64,000 nucleotides of DNA. Source: Gracilaria gracilis. Lineage: Eukaryota > Rhodophyta > Florideophyceae > Gracilariales > Gracilariaceae. The number at the start of each line of letters is the position of its first letter. Positions within the stretch are counted from its first letter, which is position 1. The stretch is taken from contig JARGSG010000195.1 of the NCBI GenBank assembly GCA_030374805.1, forward strand, positions 186,001 through 250,000. Direction: 5' to 3'. The notes beneath the pieces are model-generated. The model saw only the letters and a program-made list of their open reading frames with translations, was not told the DNA's origin and made no database searches. The translations under genes and the position numbers were made by a program. Of this stretch, positions 28,700-39,918 are shown piece by piece.

Positions 28700-31380
28700 C
28701 GCGGCACGCCTCATTCATATAACCTATACGCCAATTGCGTCACATCTCAGCATGTGCTTGTGACAGTCTTGCTCTTCTGCCAAAAAGGATAAGAGATGGA
28801 CCCCATACAACGGTACCCTTCGTACTACTACGCTATGGTAATATCAAAATAAAGTTTACATGCCTGGGCCAAGAAAACCCCCCTTTTTTCGCGAGAAATA
28901 AGAAGTTTCCTAGTGGGGGGTGACGTTTCGTTTTGTAAGATTCATCCGGCAGCCGTACGGAGAGCTGCTTGAACAGGGGATGTACCACACTGAATAGTGC
29001 CATTCACCAAAGTCACGTTGTAACCCATTCGTGTTCCCTCTGCTGGCGGCATTTGTACAAAAAGGCACAGTGTAAGACCAGGCTAGAGAGCTGATGCGTC
29101 AAGGATACAAGAAAATCGTACGATATGCATCGCGGCTGTCTGGGGATGAAATGGAAAGTCATCCAATCAATATTACAAGGACTACCAATTGCTCATCTAC
29201 GTTCTAATTGTCTCCATGGCTGCTTCAGAAACCAACCAAAATCCCTCATCAAAGATTCTAGTAGGGCTCAATAACACCTTTAATCGACAGAGTGGAAGGT
29301 AGAGAGTGTTGGGCTCTCCCTGGCAGGGTTCAGGCAGAACCAACATAGAGTCAAACGAAGTTAGTTACACTGCAGGTTGCAATCCATTACATGACATGTT
29401 CGGCTTGAAACAATAATCTCAGAAACAGCCTAGAGGAAATGAGAATGACGCCAAATGTCAAAAAAAGGCCTTCGAAGTCAGGCTTCGGCTTAATAGAACG
29501 GAAGGATAACAACGTCGTACATGACCCGTTGGTCAGCACGTGGCGTTCGCTGGTTGTCGGTATTCCAGATAATATCCTCATGAGTGTTTTGAGAGTGAAA
29601 GCAATATACTCCTCGTACTGGAGAAGATAGTTGGTGTGCTGCAAAGCGGGGTTCAAACTGCTGAAGTCATATTCCGAATCAGTGAAAAAGTACGTGTTGG
29701 GCGGGTTTGTGTTGCGGTGGCAATGATACCGGAGTTTGGCGGCAGAACCGAAGGATAACACGTGTTGATGTTGACATCACAAAAGGCAGTGAAAATATCA
29801 TCTCAGATATTACCATGGTTGCTCAAAAGGTATAAAATATCATCTCAAACACTTTGAGCATGTGTATCTTTCACCGGTGATGCTATCGGGGGTGCACCAA
29901 GTTCCGTTTCGAACATCATCGGTACAACGCTGTCATCTACAAGCTCTTTATCTCAATGTAAATAATACGGGAGAAGAATCCAGCTAAAGAGCATGCGGTT
30001 CCAGTTTCGCACCTGTGTGTAGAAGTACAGACGCTGCCGGGAGGAATCAAAGTCGAATTTCAAACTAAAAGTCGTGTAAATCTTGTGAAGAAGCATGAAG
30101 AAGAACGACGGCAGCTGAGTTGAGTCCAACCGCTTTGCCTAGAACCCCACACGGGAGACGGGAAAAAAATGACCGTAGATACAGCGAGGCAGTCAACTAA
30201 CCAGGTTGTTGTGTAACCTGCAAATGTGCGGTGCGTTCTTAGTGTGTGCTGGTTTGAAGCAGTCAGCGATAGCCATATCGCATGGTTTTCCGTAGGACGC
30301 GACGACGGTATGCTGTAGTGTGTGAGTCACTGTCCAGAGTATGAAAGGTCCACGACAGAGAGATCAATGTTCAAGCGCCCTTGCCTTACGCTAAGTTCGC
30401 CGCTCTGGCCATGTGCACCCACACACCAGGAGTGTTCATAGTGTACCACCATTATCCGATCTGGTAACACGCACGCATCTAAAACAAACTTAATCCAAGG
30501 TGAGCTTGTCGGTACCATATCCTGATTCCAACGCGGTTCTTTAACTTCCACAGTTGGCCCGAAAAAAGGTTCCTGCCTCGTAGACTGCGTTTGCGTGGCG
30601 GCCCGCCAAAACAGGGAATACTCCACGATCAGAAATCTTGAAATATTGCTATCATCAAACCGCACATCTGTGGCACCAAGCTCAAGAGAGACGTTCACCT
30701 TGGTCACGACAACATTCAACGAGAAAAATAAAAGTTACTTCAAAAACCCGCGTCTCTCCACCCAGCCAGATAAAGCTACATGGGATGTGGCCATATTGAT
30801 CAATGCTGTGGCCCCACCTCCTAAATGTAGCTCTCACAGTGGCTCTTTTCGGCCACATTCTTAGCAGCGAAATTTCTAAATCGTAGCGCTGCTGGGGACC
30901 TCGTCAGGGTACCATCATGGAAGGGGCAGGATGCCGCTTAGGCAAAATGACGAGGCGAGAGAAGACACCGGCACTTCCTGCAGTTATTTACAAGTCGTGA
31001 ACCAAGGCACGAGGGGTGGAGTCAACTGGTGAATTGTGTCTGCGTGACACAACATTCAACCTTTAGCAATTCAATTTGCTTTTCAATTGGTAAAGCCTTT
31101 TCTGTATACTACAGTCAGCGAAATTTTTATATTTCTATTTGAAGAATGCCCGTGATACGAATTCGGATTTCGAATTATAAAACCAGACGCTACATTATCC
31201 GTCCGACCCTTAAGCCGTCAAAAGACCTAAAATATACTGTGATTTTCTTGTCTTCATTTTCATGATTTCCGTTTCAACCCGGACAATGACAGCGACGTTG
31301 ATCATTGTATCCTTTCTTAACAACGAACCAATCCAGTAATCTCTCATATAAAGATATATTTAAAAGGGGTGCGCTTTCTG
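28700..31380. other. Region with unrecognised minus-strand frames
   Basis: Two minus-strand frames look better than chance. 30327-30719 has VNVSLELGATDVRFDDSN and VVHYEHSWCVGAHG. 29387-29761 has YFFTDSEYDFSSLNPAL and FLTFGVILISSRLFL. I cannot assign either, and they may be pieces of one decayed gene read leftwards. The interval 31040-31380 leads into the pogo-like fragment and holds ctacagtcagcgaaatttt near 31110, a possible transposon end of the CAGT class. Confidence 0.3.
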
Positions 31381-31390
31381 CTTTCAAACG

Positions 31391-31869
31391 ATGTACATAA
31401 TCTCCCACTTCCTCTGCGCTGACCCGACCAAACCAATGGAACTAATTTCAACACCCAAACATGACGCCTGCATACGCCAATTGCAATCACCCCTCTTTGA
31501 ACGACTCGAGAGCAACGCATCGTGGAAAGCGCTGTCCGACAGACTCGCTAGAGGAGTAGGTGGCCTTCGCTGCGCTTTCGCATCCTGGGGACGAAAGTAT
31601 CCACAGTCACAGCCCGTCGCACCCAAATATATATATTTGCCACAAAGTCACAAAGGCAGGTCCCCCGCGTTAACGGAGAAAGAAGAAGAAGTTTTCGTAG
31701 CATCATTTCTTTACTATGTAGACAACCACACTTCTTTAACCCGTCAGAGCATGCGAGATCTTGTCGAAGAGTACATTTCTTTTCTGCAAGAGACCCGCAA
31801 AGAAAAAATAGAATTTCGTGACAACCGCACTTCGGACAACTGGGTGACTTCTTTTTTAAAACGGTTAGT
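31391..31869 (+). pseudogene. Pogo/Tigger-like transposase, N-terminal half only
   Basis: The ATG at 31391 opens a protein with a helical head (LSDRLARGVGGLRCAFASWG, a likely first helix-turn-helix). A CENP-B-type domain follows: LTEKEEEVFVASFLYYVD, LTRQSMRDLVEEYISFL, NRTSDNWVTSFLKR. At that point, which in the family leads into the linker before the first catalytic aspartate, similarity stops abruptly and copia-like sequence follows. This is therefore a truncated gene cut by a later insertion or rearrangement. It would bind DNA but could not transpose. Confidence 0.65.
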
Positions 31870-31889
31870 GCTATCAGAAGTCGTAGGTA

Positions 31890-33341
31890 CATGACGGTGT
31901 TCATGTCAGATGATGAAGGAGCAGAGATTACTGCCACTATAGAACAGAGGAGCATGAAACTTCTGAGAATTGGGAGAGAACATACGTCTGTACTGTATGA
32001 GATCACACTTGACCCCATTGATGAAACAGGCACAAGCGTTCTGATCGCGAGGGGACAGGACGGTTTTTACCTAACCTGGCACAAACGTCTTGGGCATGCT
32101 ATCCTGGAGTACATTATAAAGACGTTGAGGATCTTCAATGGTGTAGTACAGGCCCAGGTACAGGACTTCGGACACTGTGAACCATGTTCAGAGGGCAAAG
32201 CTATGCGAGCACCGCGAAAACCGAGCAAGAACTCAATGCAGAACATGGAAGCACTGGATCTCATTCACTCAGATGTGATTGAACCTATGAAGTTCGAGAG
32301 ACCATCAAAGTCTAAGTACGGCGTGACGACTTATGATGACAAAAGCTGTATGTCATCAGTTAGGTTCATGAGAACCAAAAACAAATTGGAGGATCAGGTG
32401 AATGATATGATCTCAGTTTTTGAGACTAATTCAGGGCGTGTACTCAAGCGCTTCAGGTGTGATAACGCAAGTGAGTATTTATCAAACTAAATGACGGCCT
32501 GGATGAATGGTAACGTTTTAATCATGGAATCGAACCCAGCCTGCCGTCCAGAATCAAATATAAAGGGAGAGAGACTCTATCGAACTCTCGCTGGTAAGGC
32601 TCTAATTATGCTAAGAACGATGGTCACATTCCCTACAGCCGTCAATTATGGGCAGAGGCTGTAATTAAGACGAGTTATGTGCGGAATCGAACATTGGTTC
32701 AACGAGAAGACGAACCCTACATGGCTTCAGTAGAAGCCTTCAAAGGTATGAAGCCGGACATATCTCACCTGCGAAAATTTGGGACTCAGTTTTATGTGCA
32801 CATTTCCAAAGAGTGACGTCCGCCAAGCGCGAAGTACGAAAAGCACGCTATCAAAGTTATCCTGGTCGAATACGATACAAAGAGGTGCTATACAGTAAGC
32901 ATCCTTACTGAGAACAGAGTTATCGTGTCTCAAGATGAGACATTCAAGGAGAAGATCACTGGATAGAAATCTGTGTCTCGCTCCAAGCCTGATTCTGGCC
33001 GAGAGGAGGTTGACCTTGGTGAGTTCAAACATAATGAAGAGAAGCATGCAAACATGAATGAAGCGAAGCTGGAAGACGTTACTGGAGAGGACATGGTCAA
33101 GGAAGAAGTTCAGAAGGAACACTTCGTGGACGAAGAGTTAAACAATAAGATGAATTTTTCAAAGTTGATGGAGAGTTCTCCTACAACCTAGAGCGGTTGA
33201 CACGCTACACAGAAGAGCCAAGCAGGTCTACGCGTTCTCACAAAGCACCTAGTCTATTCACTCCAGATGCTTTCAGGTCGCTGCTCACTATGTATTTGAT
33301 GAACAACACTAGGATGACATCCTCTCATTGTAAAAGACCCC
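31890..33341 (+). pseudogene. Ty1/copia relic, part 1: GAG-pre-integrase and integrase
   Basis: Starts inside the pre-integrase domain (LTWHKRLGHAILEYIIKTL, then a CEPCSEGKAMR zinc segment). Integrase follows, with DLIHSDVIEPMKF holding the first aspartate, VTTYDDKS, and the second aspartate in FRCDNASEYLSN. The glutamate region survives as CRPESNIKGERLYRTLAG in another frame after a TAA and a one-base shift near 32490-32525. No 5' LTR, gag or protease is present, so the 5' end is truncated. The tail (32970-33190) is the acidic linker before RT. Confidence 0.78.
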
Positions 33342-33750
33342 GTGGAAATCTGAGATACACATTTGATATGAGTTGGATATATTTGAAGCAGAATTTTTAA
33401 GGTTATGATACAGTTCAGATACGTGTTTAATATATTGTTGAATTAGATATCGTATTTGGGTGAGTCTCACGAAGGGTCTTGATATGGATCTGATGTATTT
33501 AGGGTATAATTCTGAGGGAGATCTGATATGATAAATTTCGGAATATACCGCACTTTTATCGGAAATATAGGAAATAGCACCAAAGTTATACCACATATAT
33601 ATCAGTTCTACATCTGAAATATCTCAAAAGTTATCGGAACTGTATCCTTTCTAAATATCTTTCATATCTGTACGATAAAAGTTTCATTCTAATCCTACGT
33701 CCTGCAGAGATATCATATCAATATCCAACCTGTATCACAGATTTCCACTG
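33342..33750 (+). mobile_element. 409-bp MITE, copy 1, inserted in the copia relic
   Basis: The ends are inverted repeats: GTGGAAATCTGAGATACA at the left and its inverse with one mismatch at the right, extended by partly paired ATATGA/GGATAT stretches. The element interrupts copia coding sequence just before MQSNETSAWKNAM. The inside is AT-rich and non-coding. Copy 2 at 35357-35767 has the same orientation and similar sequence end to end. Confidence 0.8.
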
Positions 33751-33759
33751 GGAGAGATC

Positions 33760-35300
33760 ATGCAAAGCAACGAGACGTCAGCCTGGAAAAACGCCATGGA
33801 GAGGAGATGGCTCACATGGAGCACAGATCATTATGGAGACGGGTAGAAGCACCAAAGACCTGCAGACCAATCAGCAATCGGTGGGTTTTTGTCCACAAAT
33901 ACGATGAAAAAGGCAACCTCGAGCGATACAGTGCGCGACTGTTGGCTCGGAGGTTCTCGCAACGCGCGGGTCTTAACTATGAGGAACTGTTTTCTTTTGT
34001 TGTCGAGTTCAGTACGGTACGAACGGTTTTATCACTGGCTGTGTCGCATGTTCTTGACCCCATACAGTTTGAGATCTGGACTGCATTTTTATATGGTGAT
34101 CTATCGGAAGAACTGTACATGCGTCATCCGAAATGATTTGTGAATAACCACAAGAGTAAACATGTGTATAGGGTAGAATCAAATCCATCTATAGTTTTAA
34201 GCATGCCTCAAGGGCTCAGCGTAACAAGTTAAAGGCCATTATGAAGCAAAGTGGCTGCGAAGTGTCACCGAATAACCCAGGACTTTTCTTATACATATGG
34301 GAAGGGCAGAAGATGATCATATTTGTGTATGTGGATGATGGTATAGGGATTGGCAAAGGAAAGCCTGTACTATATGAGTTCTGCAAGAAGATGAAACAGA
34401 ATGTAGACATTTGCACTCACTATGAACATGGGATGTTCCTTTGAATGATTATGGAACGCAGCGAAGACAGTCGAACGCTACGACTACACAACGAACCGAT
34501 GATTGAAACACTGGCAACCCATTTTAGGGTTCAGTGTGTAGGAAGCTTCAGCGTTCCGTTGCAGAACACTACCTTGCGCAAACCTGCAGACGGGGAAGAT
34601 GAAGTAGAAGATCTTCCATATCGTGCACTGGTCGTATCCCTTTTGCATGTCGCAAGCCCAGTACGACCGGACATTGAATTCCCGGTCTCGTAAATTTCCC
34701 ACTTCATGCAGCAGTATACACGCGAGCAATGGCAGTTAGCCGAGAATATTTTGAAATACTTGAAAAGTACAGGTCGCACTGCAATTCTGTATCATTCTGA
34801 TGATGCCTTGGGCTTAGTGGGGTCCTCAAACGCCGACTTTGAAGGAGATAGGGACGACAGGAAATATACAAGTGGTTTTATATTCTCGTATGCTGGTGGG
34901 CCTATATCGTGGCGCAGTTTGAAACAAACGGTTGTTGTTCAGTCAACTAGGGAAGCTGATTACGTGACTATGTCCTTCGCAGTTCGAGAGGGATTGTGGT
35001 TGAGAAGACTGGTGAACTAACAGCTTGGTGTAGATCAGCTCGCTATTTCTGTCTATGGCGAAAATCAAGGAATAATTGCAGTAAGCCATGAAGAAGACCT
35101 CAACGAAAAGACAAAGCACATATAAGCGAAGCACCATGTATCTCGAAATGCAGTAAAACGCGGACTGGTCAAAATCTTGTATCCCAAGATTGGCGATCTA
35201 GTGGAAGATTTTCTAACCCAGTGCCACCGTAAGAAGCAACACAGACGTCTCTGCAAAATATTGGGACTTGATCTGGTGGGTTTGGAACGAGAGGGAGTGT
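33760..35300 (+). pseudogene. Ty1/copia relic, part 2: reverse transcriptase and RNase H
   Basis: RT begins with ETSAWKNAM and continues with ISNRWVFVHKYDEKGNLERY, RFSQRAGLNYEELFSFVV, FEIWTAFLYGDLSEELYM, and, after damage near 34140-34200, IFVYVDDGIGIG with the YVDD active site. RNase H is seen with ADFEGDRDDRKYTSGFIF, PISWRSLKQTVV and a STREADYV motif. The C-terminal KHHVSRNAVKRGLVKILY, then DLVEDFLTQ, is also typical. Stops at 34136, 34442 and 34691 and frame changes make it non-functional. A purine-rich GAGAGGGAG at about 35290 may be the polypurine tract. Confidence 0.82.
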
Positions 35301-35356
35301 AGAGAGACCGAAACGATCCAATGAAAATATCTGGTGCCAGGCTTTGTGCTCCCCCC

Positions 35357-35767
35357 CAGTGGAAATCTGAGATACACATGTGATATGAGTTCGATATATT
35401 TGAAGCAGAATTTGTAAAGTTATGGTACAATTCAGATACCTCTTTAATATATTGTTGAATTAGATATCATATTTGCATGAATATCACGAAAGGTCTTGAT
35501 ATGGATCTGATGTATTTAGGGTATAATTTTGAGGGAGATTTGATATGGTAAATTTAAAATTTTATCGCACTTGTATCGCAAATGTGTGAAATACTACCAA
35601 ATATATATTTCATATGTATCAGTTCCCCGTCTGGAATGTATCAAAAAATTTCAAAACTATATCATTTCTACATATCTTTCCTATCTGTACGATAAAATTT
35701 CCATTCTAATCCTACGTCCTACAGAGATATCATATCAATATCCAACCTGTATCACAGATTTCCACTG
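35357..35767 (+). mobile_element. 409-bp MITE, copy 2
   Basis: The ends read CCCAGTGGAAATCTG and its exact inverse CAGATTTCCACTGGG. CAGTGG termini fit the hAT type. CTTTGTGC occurs just outside both ends (35342-35349 and 35773-35780), which would be an 8-bp target duplication if a few C residues at the junctions are later changes. The body matches copy 1 with scattered substitutions. Confidence 0.8.
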
Positions 35768-35779
35768 GGCCCCTTTGTG

Positions 35780-37400
35780 CACCACAAACGGATAGATCAG
35801 TTCAGGAGAACGTTCCAAACGGGCTGTGACAAAGTAAACCAAAATACAAGAGTTTGTATACATTTGTGACTTAGCGGCTGGAAGCCGGCACTACATAAGC
35901 AGCAACCAGTGCCAGTAAACTAGGCTCAGTTGAACTTTGGTTCAACCTTCGTGACTACACCCTAATATATTTGTACAATAACCGTCCAATGTGTCCTATG
36001 CTGTCTAAGTACTTCAAAGAGCTTGTTCTCGGTGCGAAATAGAGGAAAAGAAAGTCTTGGATCGAAGTGAGAAATTGGGTGTGTGGCTCGAATTTGGGGT
36101 CATTGAAGTGCTAACCAATGTCTCTTCAAAAGGTCCATGCGCTTCTTACAAGCACCCTGCGCGTTTTGAGGGAGTGATCGAATTGTTTGAAAAGCAAGGC
36201 GTTTGGTCTTCTCATCATATTTTAAGAGAAGCAGAAGGCGACCAAACTCGTTGACGGAAAAGTCCAGAGTAGCATGCTTATTCTGTTCCGTTTTCCAGGA
36301 CCTTCTTGGTGCCGAAGGTTTCCTGACTTCCCGGCCATCGGTCCTGCCTCTCTTCGGTTATCATTATCATTAACAAATCATCTCTGCCATTTTTCGTCAG
36401 ATTTCCATCTTGTGATATTTTGGAATCTTCTCCAGCAAGAATCGGCGCCATACTCAATTCGAACCAAAACTGGATCTTTTCCTGACCATCTCCTGGAAAG
36501 TGATTGAAAACATCTTCAACCACCAAGCTAGATTTACACAATCATATTCCCTGTTGTCATTTAACTTGTTCAAATTTTGAAATGAAAGTGAGGTAAGCGA
36601 TAGTTCATGGTAGAATCCTTTGCGCAGCCTTCAATGTAGATCGAGGAAAAGGCGTGATCCTTCTGGGACCCGAAGCATATCGTCGTGCTCGTGGGAAAGC
36701 GATTTTAACGTCTTTAGGAGGAATATAAGGCAGAAATGCGTGGAGCCATGGTAGTTCTTCTTCGACACAGCCTAATATCAATTGCTGGAACGCAGTAATG
36801 GTATTGCCTTGGTGATACACTGAATACTTTGAAGGGGCACTTTTGGCATTCGAGAAGTTGATCCATGAAGAAGAGAGGAGTTTTGGGGTAGTTGCTTGAA
36901 GAGGTTTGGGAACGTTTGTCAGCAAAAAGATTGTTCTTACGCCATATTGTTGTTTATTTTCATCGTCGACACAAGGCAAGAAAACGCGTCGCACAGAGTT
37001 ATGGAAAGGGAACGCAAAGTTCTGTTAGTTTCGGAATCAGCTACGTTTCTGGTCTTTGTGTTTTGTGACAGACTCCGGTACACCTTTGAAAAAGTTTTGA
37101 ATTAGCTATAGCGCTTTGAGATCCAGATTTATGTACCGCAGTATTTGAACAAACCTCAATTACAACTGAGGGACTGCGTCAGTGTTCTCGGAATGCTAGT
37201 TTAGTACGCTAGATCGCTAGCTGTGAAAATGAAAGTCCGATATATATGGCACTTTTGCAGTTTGCGTTAGTTTGCAAAGCAAAAAAATTGTAAATTACGT
37301 TCCCTTTCATTGCAGTTCGAACGTCACCTATTACAGTTGAAGGCTAGTTTGTAGGTCCTCTGCCACCGCTCGTAACTTTACATTCCCCACACTCGTCAAA
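35780..37400. other. Flank of the copia relic and unrecognised minus frames
   Basis: Minus-strand frames 36605-36994 (IFLLTNVPKPLQATTPKLL, WLHAFLPYIPPKDVKIAF) and 36278-36541 (FNHFPGDGQEKIQFWFEL) read plausibly but match nothing I know. They may be the start of the decayed gene block that continues to 50.4 kb. 37105-37440 shows no signal. Confidence 0.3.
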
Positions 37401-37640
37401 AACATTCTAATAAAAAATAAAACCCTCCACCAGCGCTCTTTCATTCCAACCCTGCATTCAGATTCTGAGTCTCAGTTTCTCTAAAATTCAAGTCTAAGAA
37501 CTCCAAGAGAACATTTTCTCCATTCTCGTACATCGACCTAGCCCCAAACAGGCTCCCAACCCCTCCCAGCCTCTTCTCCTCCTGCTCCTCCAGTATGCGC
37601 TCCGCCGTTTGCACAGCCGCCGCCGCACTACCAGACCCAA

Positions 37641-38393
37641 CTAGTGGCGCTCCACCCCGGCAGCTGCCTCGGCACACACCTCCCCATCCGCGTCCACCAT
37701 CGCCCCACCCTTTCGCCTCTTTCTCAGCCGCCCTCTCCAAACCTCTTCTCCATCCCCTTCTCCGCTCCTCCCCCTCACACACCCACGTCCACCACGAGAG
37801 CCTGGCGTCACCTGTGAATCTTTCTCTCTTCCCTCCTCTCTCCCAACGTCTCCTTCTCTTACCAGCTTCTTCACCTCCAACAACAATTAACACGCCTTCT
37901 CCACCTGTCCCACTTGCGCCTCCAACAACTCCACACGATCACTCAGCCCCATATTCTCCCTTCTCAGCTTCAGCATCTCCATCCCAACGCACTTTACCAT
38001 CCCGATCACATGCCATTCACTATCCACTCCAGCCAAATTCATTTTTTTCCGAGTCGTCGAAATCAAATCCATTGGCACCCCAATCTCTGACACACTCAGC
38101 ACCACCCCTCCCATCTCACCCACCATCTTAGAAAACCAGTCGTCCACGTGCTTTTTCAGATCTACTACAAGCCTCCTCAACCGCTCCTCCATCTCCGCCA
38201 CAAACCTCCTCTCCGGTCCCACATCCCCGCCACCCCCAACACCCCCACCCTCCTCTCCATCCCCATTTTCCTCCTTCTTCCCCATGCAAACCTTGTCCCA
38301 ACCCTCTCCCTTCCTTCCCGGTGGCGTCTCTGGTACTTCCGTCTTGTGAGGCAGAGCCACTAGCACCTCGTCTTCGACGTACCAATTCGACAT
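37641..38393 (-). pseudogene. Unrecognised charged coiled-coil protein
   Basis: One frame reads from an ATG ending at 38393 to about 37641, interrupted by a single TAA at 37887-37889. It has a glycine- and acid-rich N-terminal part (residues 45-60), then FVAEMEERLRRLVVDLKKHV and a heptad-like LKLRRENMGLSDRVELLEAQV. After the TAA a basic Arg/Lys/Glu region follows. The opposite strand is open only because the sequence is purine-biased. I cannot name the family; coiled-coil oligomerisation is the only property inferred. Confidence 0.4.
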
Positions 38394-38866
38394 CGCAAAG
38401 ATAAACGGCGGTTCATGATAAGGGAGAAGAAATCTAGCGAGATGAACGCAGCAGTCCTAGTGCTCCTTCTCACTCCGCACATCCGTGCACTGGCAGTCAC
38501 ACACCCACTTGCGCTGCACAACCAGTTGTAACCCATTTATTTCTACTCCAATTTTCCGCCACTCCGCATGTTTTCTATTTTTCCTAGAAATCTCCACAAT
38601 ATCCCCACTTCGGCCCATAACATATCCAATTGAAGCCCCCAATGTAACAGCTCTCAAGTATCAACGGTATCATAACCTCTTACTTTCTATGCTTTACTTC
38701 ACTGCATACCATCTCATAGACACACTCTTCTACCCTATTTCATTCTCGTTCCTGCTGCCCATTGCATTTTGTAACCTAATCATACAAATCCGCTGATCCC
38801 CTGGGACACTTTTTCCCATGCCCAAAACAACAGCCCTTTCCTGTACTTAAAGATTTTCTCACTCCC

Positions 38867-39756
38867 TTGCATGTAGGTCACTTTTATTTCATAGCTACCA
38901 ACATCCGACAGCTTTCAACATCCTATACCTGCAAAAAACTCGTCGGAATGAACTTCCATTCATATCTAATCGATTCTACAATCATAACAGCTGTTTTTCT
39001 GGGTAGGGGCCGAATTGGCACCATTCTTCACAACAATGGTTCACCTCGAGACATCTTTCTCTCCATCGAAGACTTCGTTTCCGCAGATTGCCTTTTTTAA
39101 GGTCCAATCTTCTCCTGCGGCAGGACTGACCTTCTCGAAAAAGTATTTCTATCTTGCCCAAAATCACGAACAAAAGACTTGATCCTCACCCAGAACGGTC
39201 ACATTCTTCCCAGCCTTTTTTCAACACGGAATTGAGCACTGCACACAAGTTGCCCTTTACATCACCATTCTTACTGTGGGCGCTTCCCACAGGATGGTGT
39301 CATGCTTTTCTCTTCCAATGATCTAATCACAGCCACCGGAAATTGAGTTCTGAAAATAGCTGAACTCCGCTGGACCGCGTGTCTTACTTGCAGTGTCTTC
39401 GATGCAAACGACTTTTCCAAGTATTAATACCAAAAGCTCGTTTATATCTCTTTCTTAAATCTCGTCAGATCTTCATTTGGATTCTTTAGCATGCATGAAG
39501 TGGCTACCAAGTACGGAAGGAGTTTCTATGGATAATCACCTTCAACACAGGTCTCTCCTTCAATATCCCTTCTACAGTGGAGTCTCTTCTTGAATATGAC
39601 ATCACCCTTACTACCTTCCCAGCCTCTTTCTTGGAGTATGAATCCAGAAATGCTTACATCTATCTCACTTCTGCAGACAAGAAACTAACCGGAAGGCAGG
39701 ACATTGCTTCTTCCCACAGCAACTATGTCAATGTTCTTAGAAATGACATTCTCTAG
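38867..39756 (+). pseudogene. Unrecognised decayed gene, plus strand
   Basis: Three successive frame segments read like protein. 38867-39100 has KLVGMNFHSYLIDSTII, IGTILHNNGSPRDIFLSI. After a TAA comes LLEKVFLSCPKSRTKDLI. About 39525-39756 has FNTGLSFNIPSTVESLLEY, SRNAYIYLTSADKKL and NYVNVLRNDIL before TAG. An AATAAA at 39845-39850 follows 89 bases after the stop. It is strand-rich in prediction by eye, but I recognise no family. It converges on the minus-strand gene ending at 39919. Confidence 0.35.
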
Positions 39757-39844
39757 TTATTAGAACAAATTGTAAACCTTGTATTCGTTGCAACTACACA
39801 CACAACCCGTTCTTGTTCTTCAATTCTTTTTAACTTACCGTTTA

Positions 39845-39850
39845 AATAAA
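39845..39850 (+). terminator. AATAAA polyadenylation signal candidate
   Basis: AATAAA lies 89 bases after the TAG of the plus-strand gene at 38867-39756, a normal distance for a eukaryotic 3' UTR. In an AT-rich stretch it could occur by chance. Confidence 0.35.
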
Positions 39851-39918
39851 ATACCTGTTCACTTTTTATGTCAAGTCTCTATCACAAAAAATACAACAGT
39901 ATAAGTGCTAAATTATAA

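Noticed and set aside
37595-38131. Proline/serine-rich 178-residue plus-strand ORF
   Set aside because: It is the complement of the charged coiled-coil frame and shows only compositional bias.
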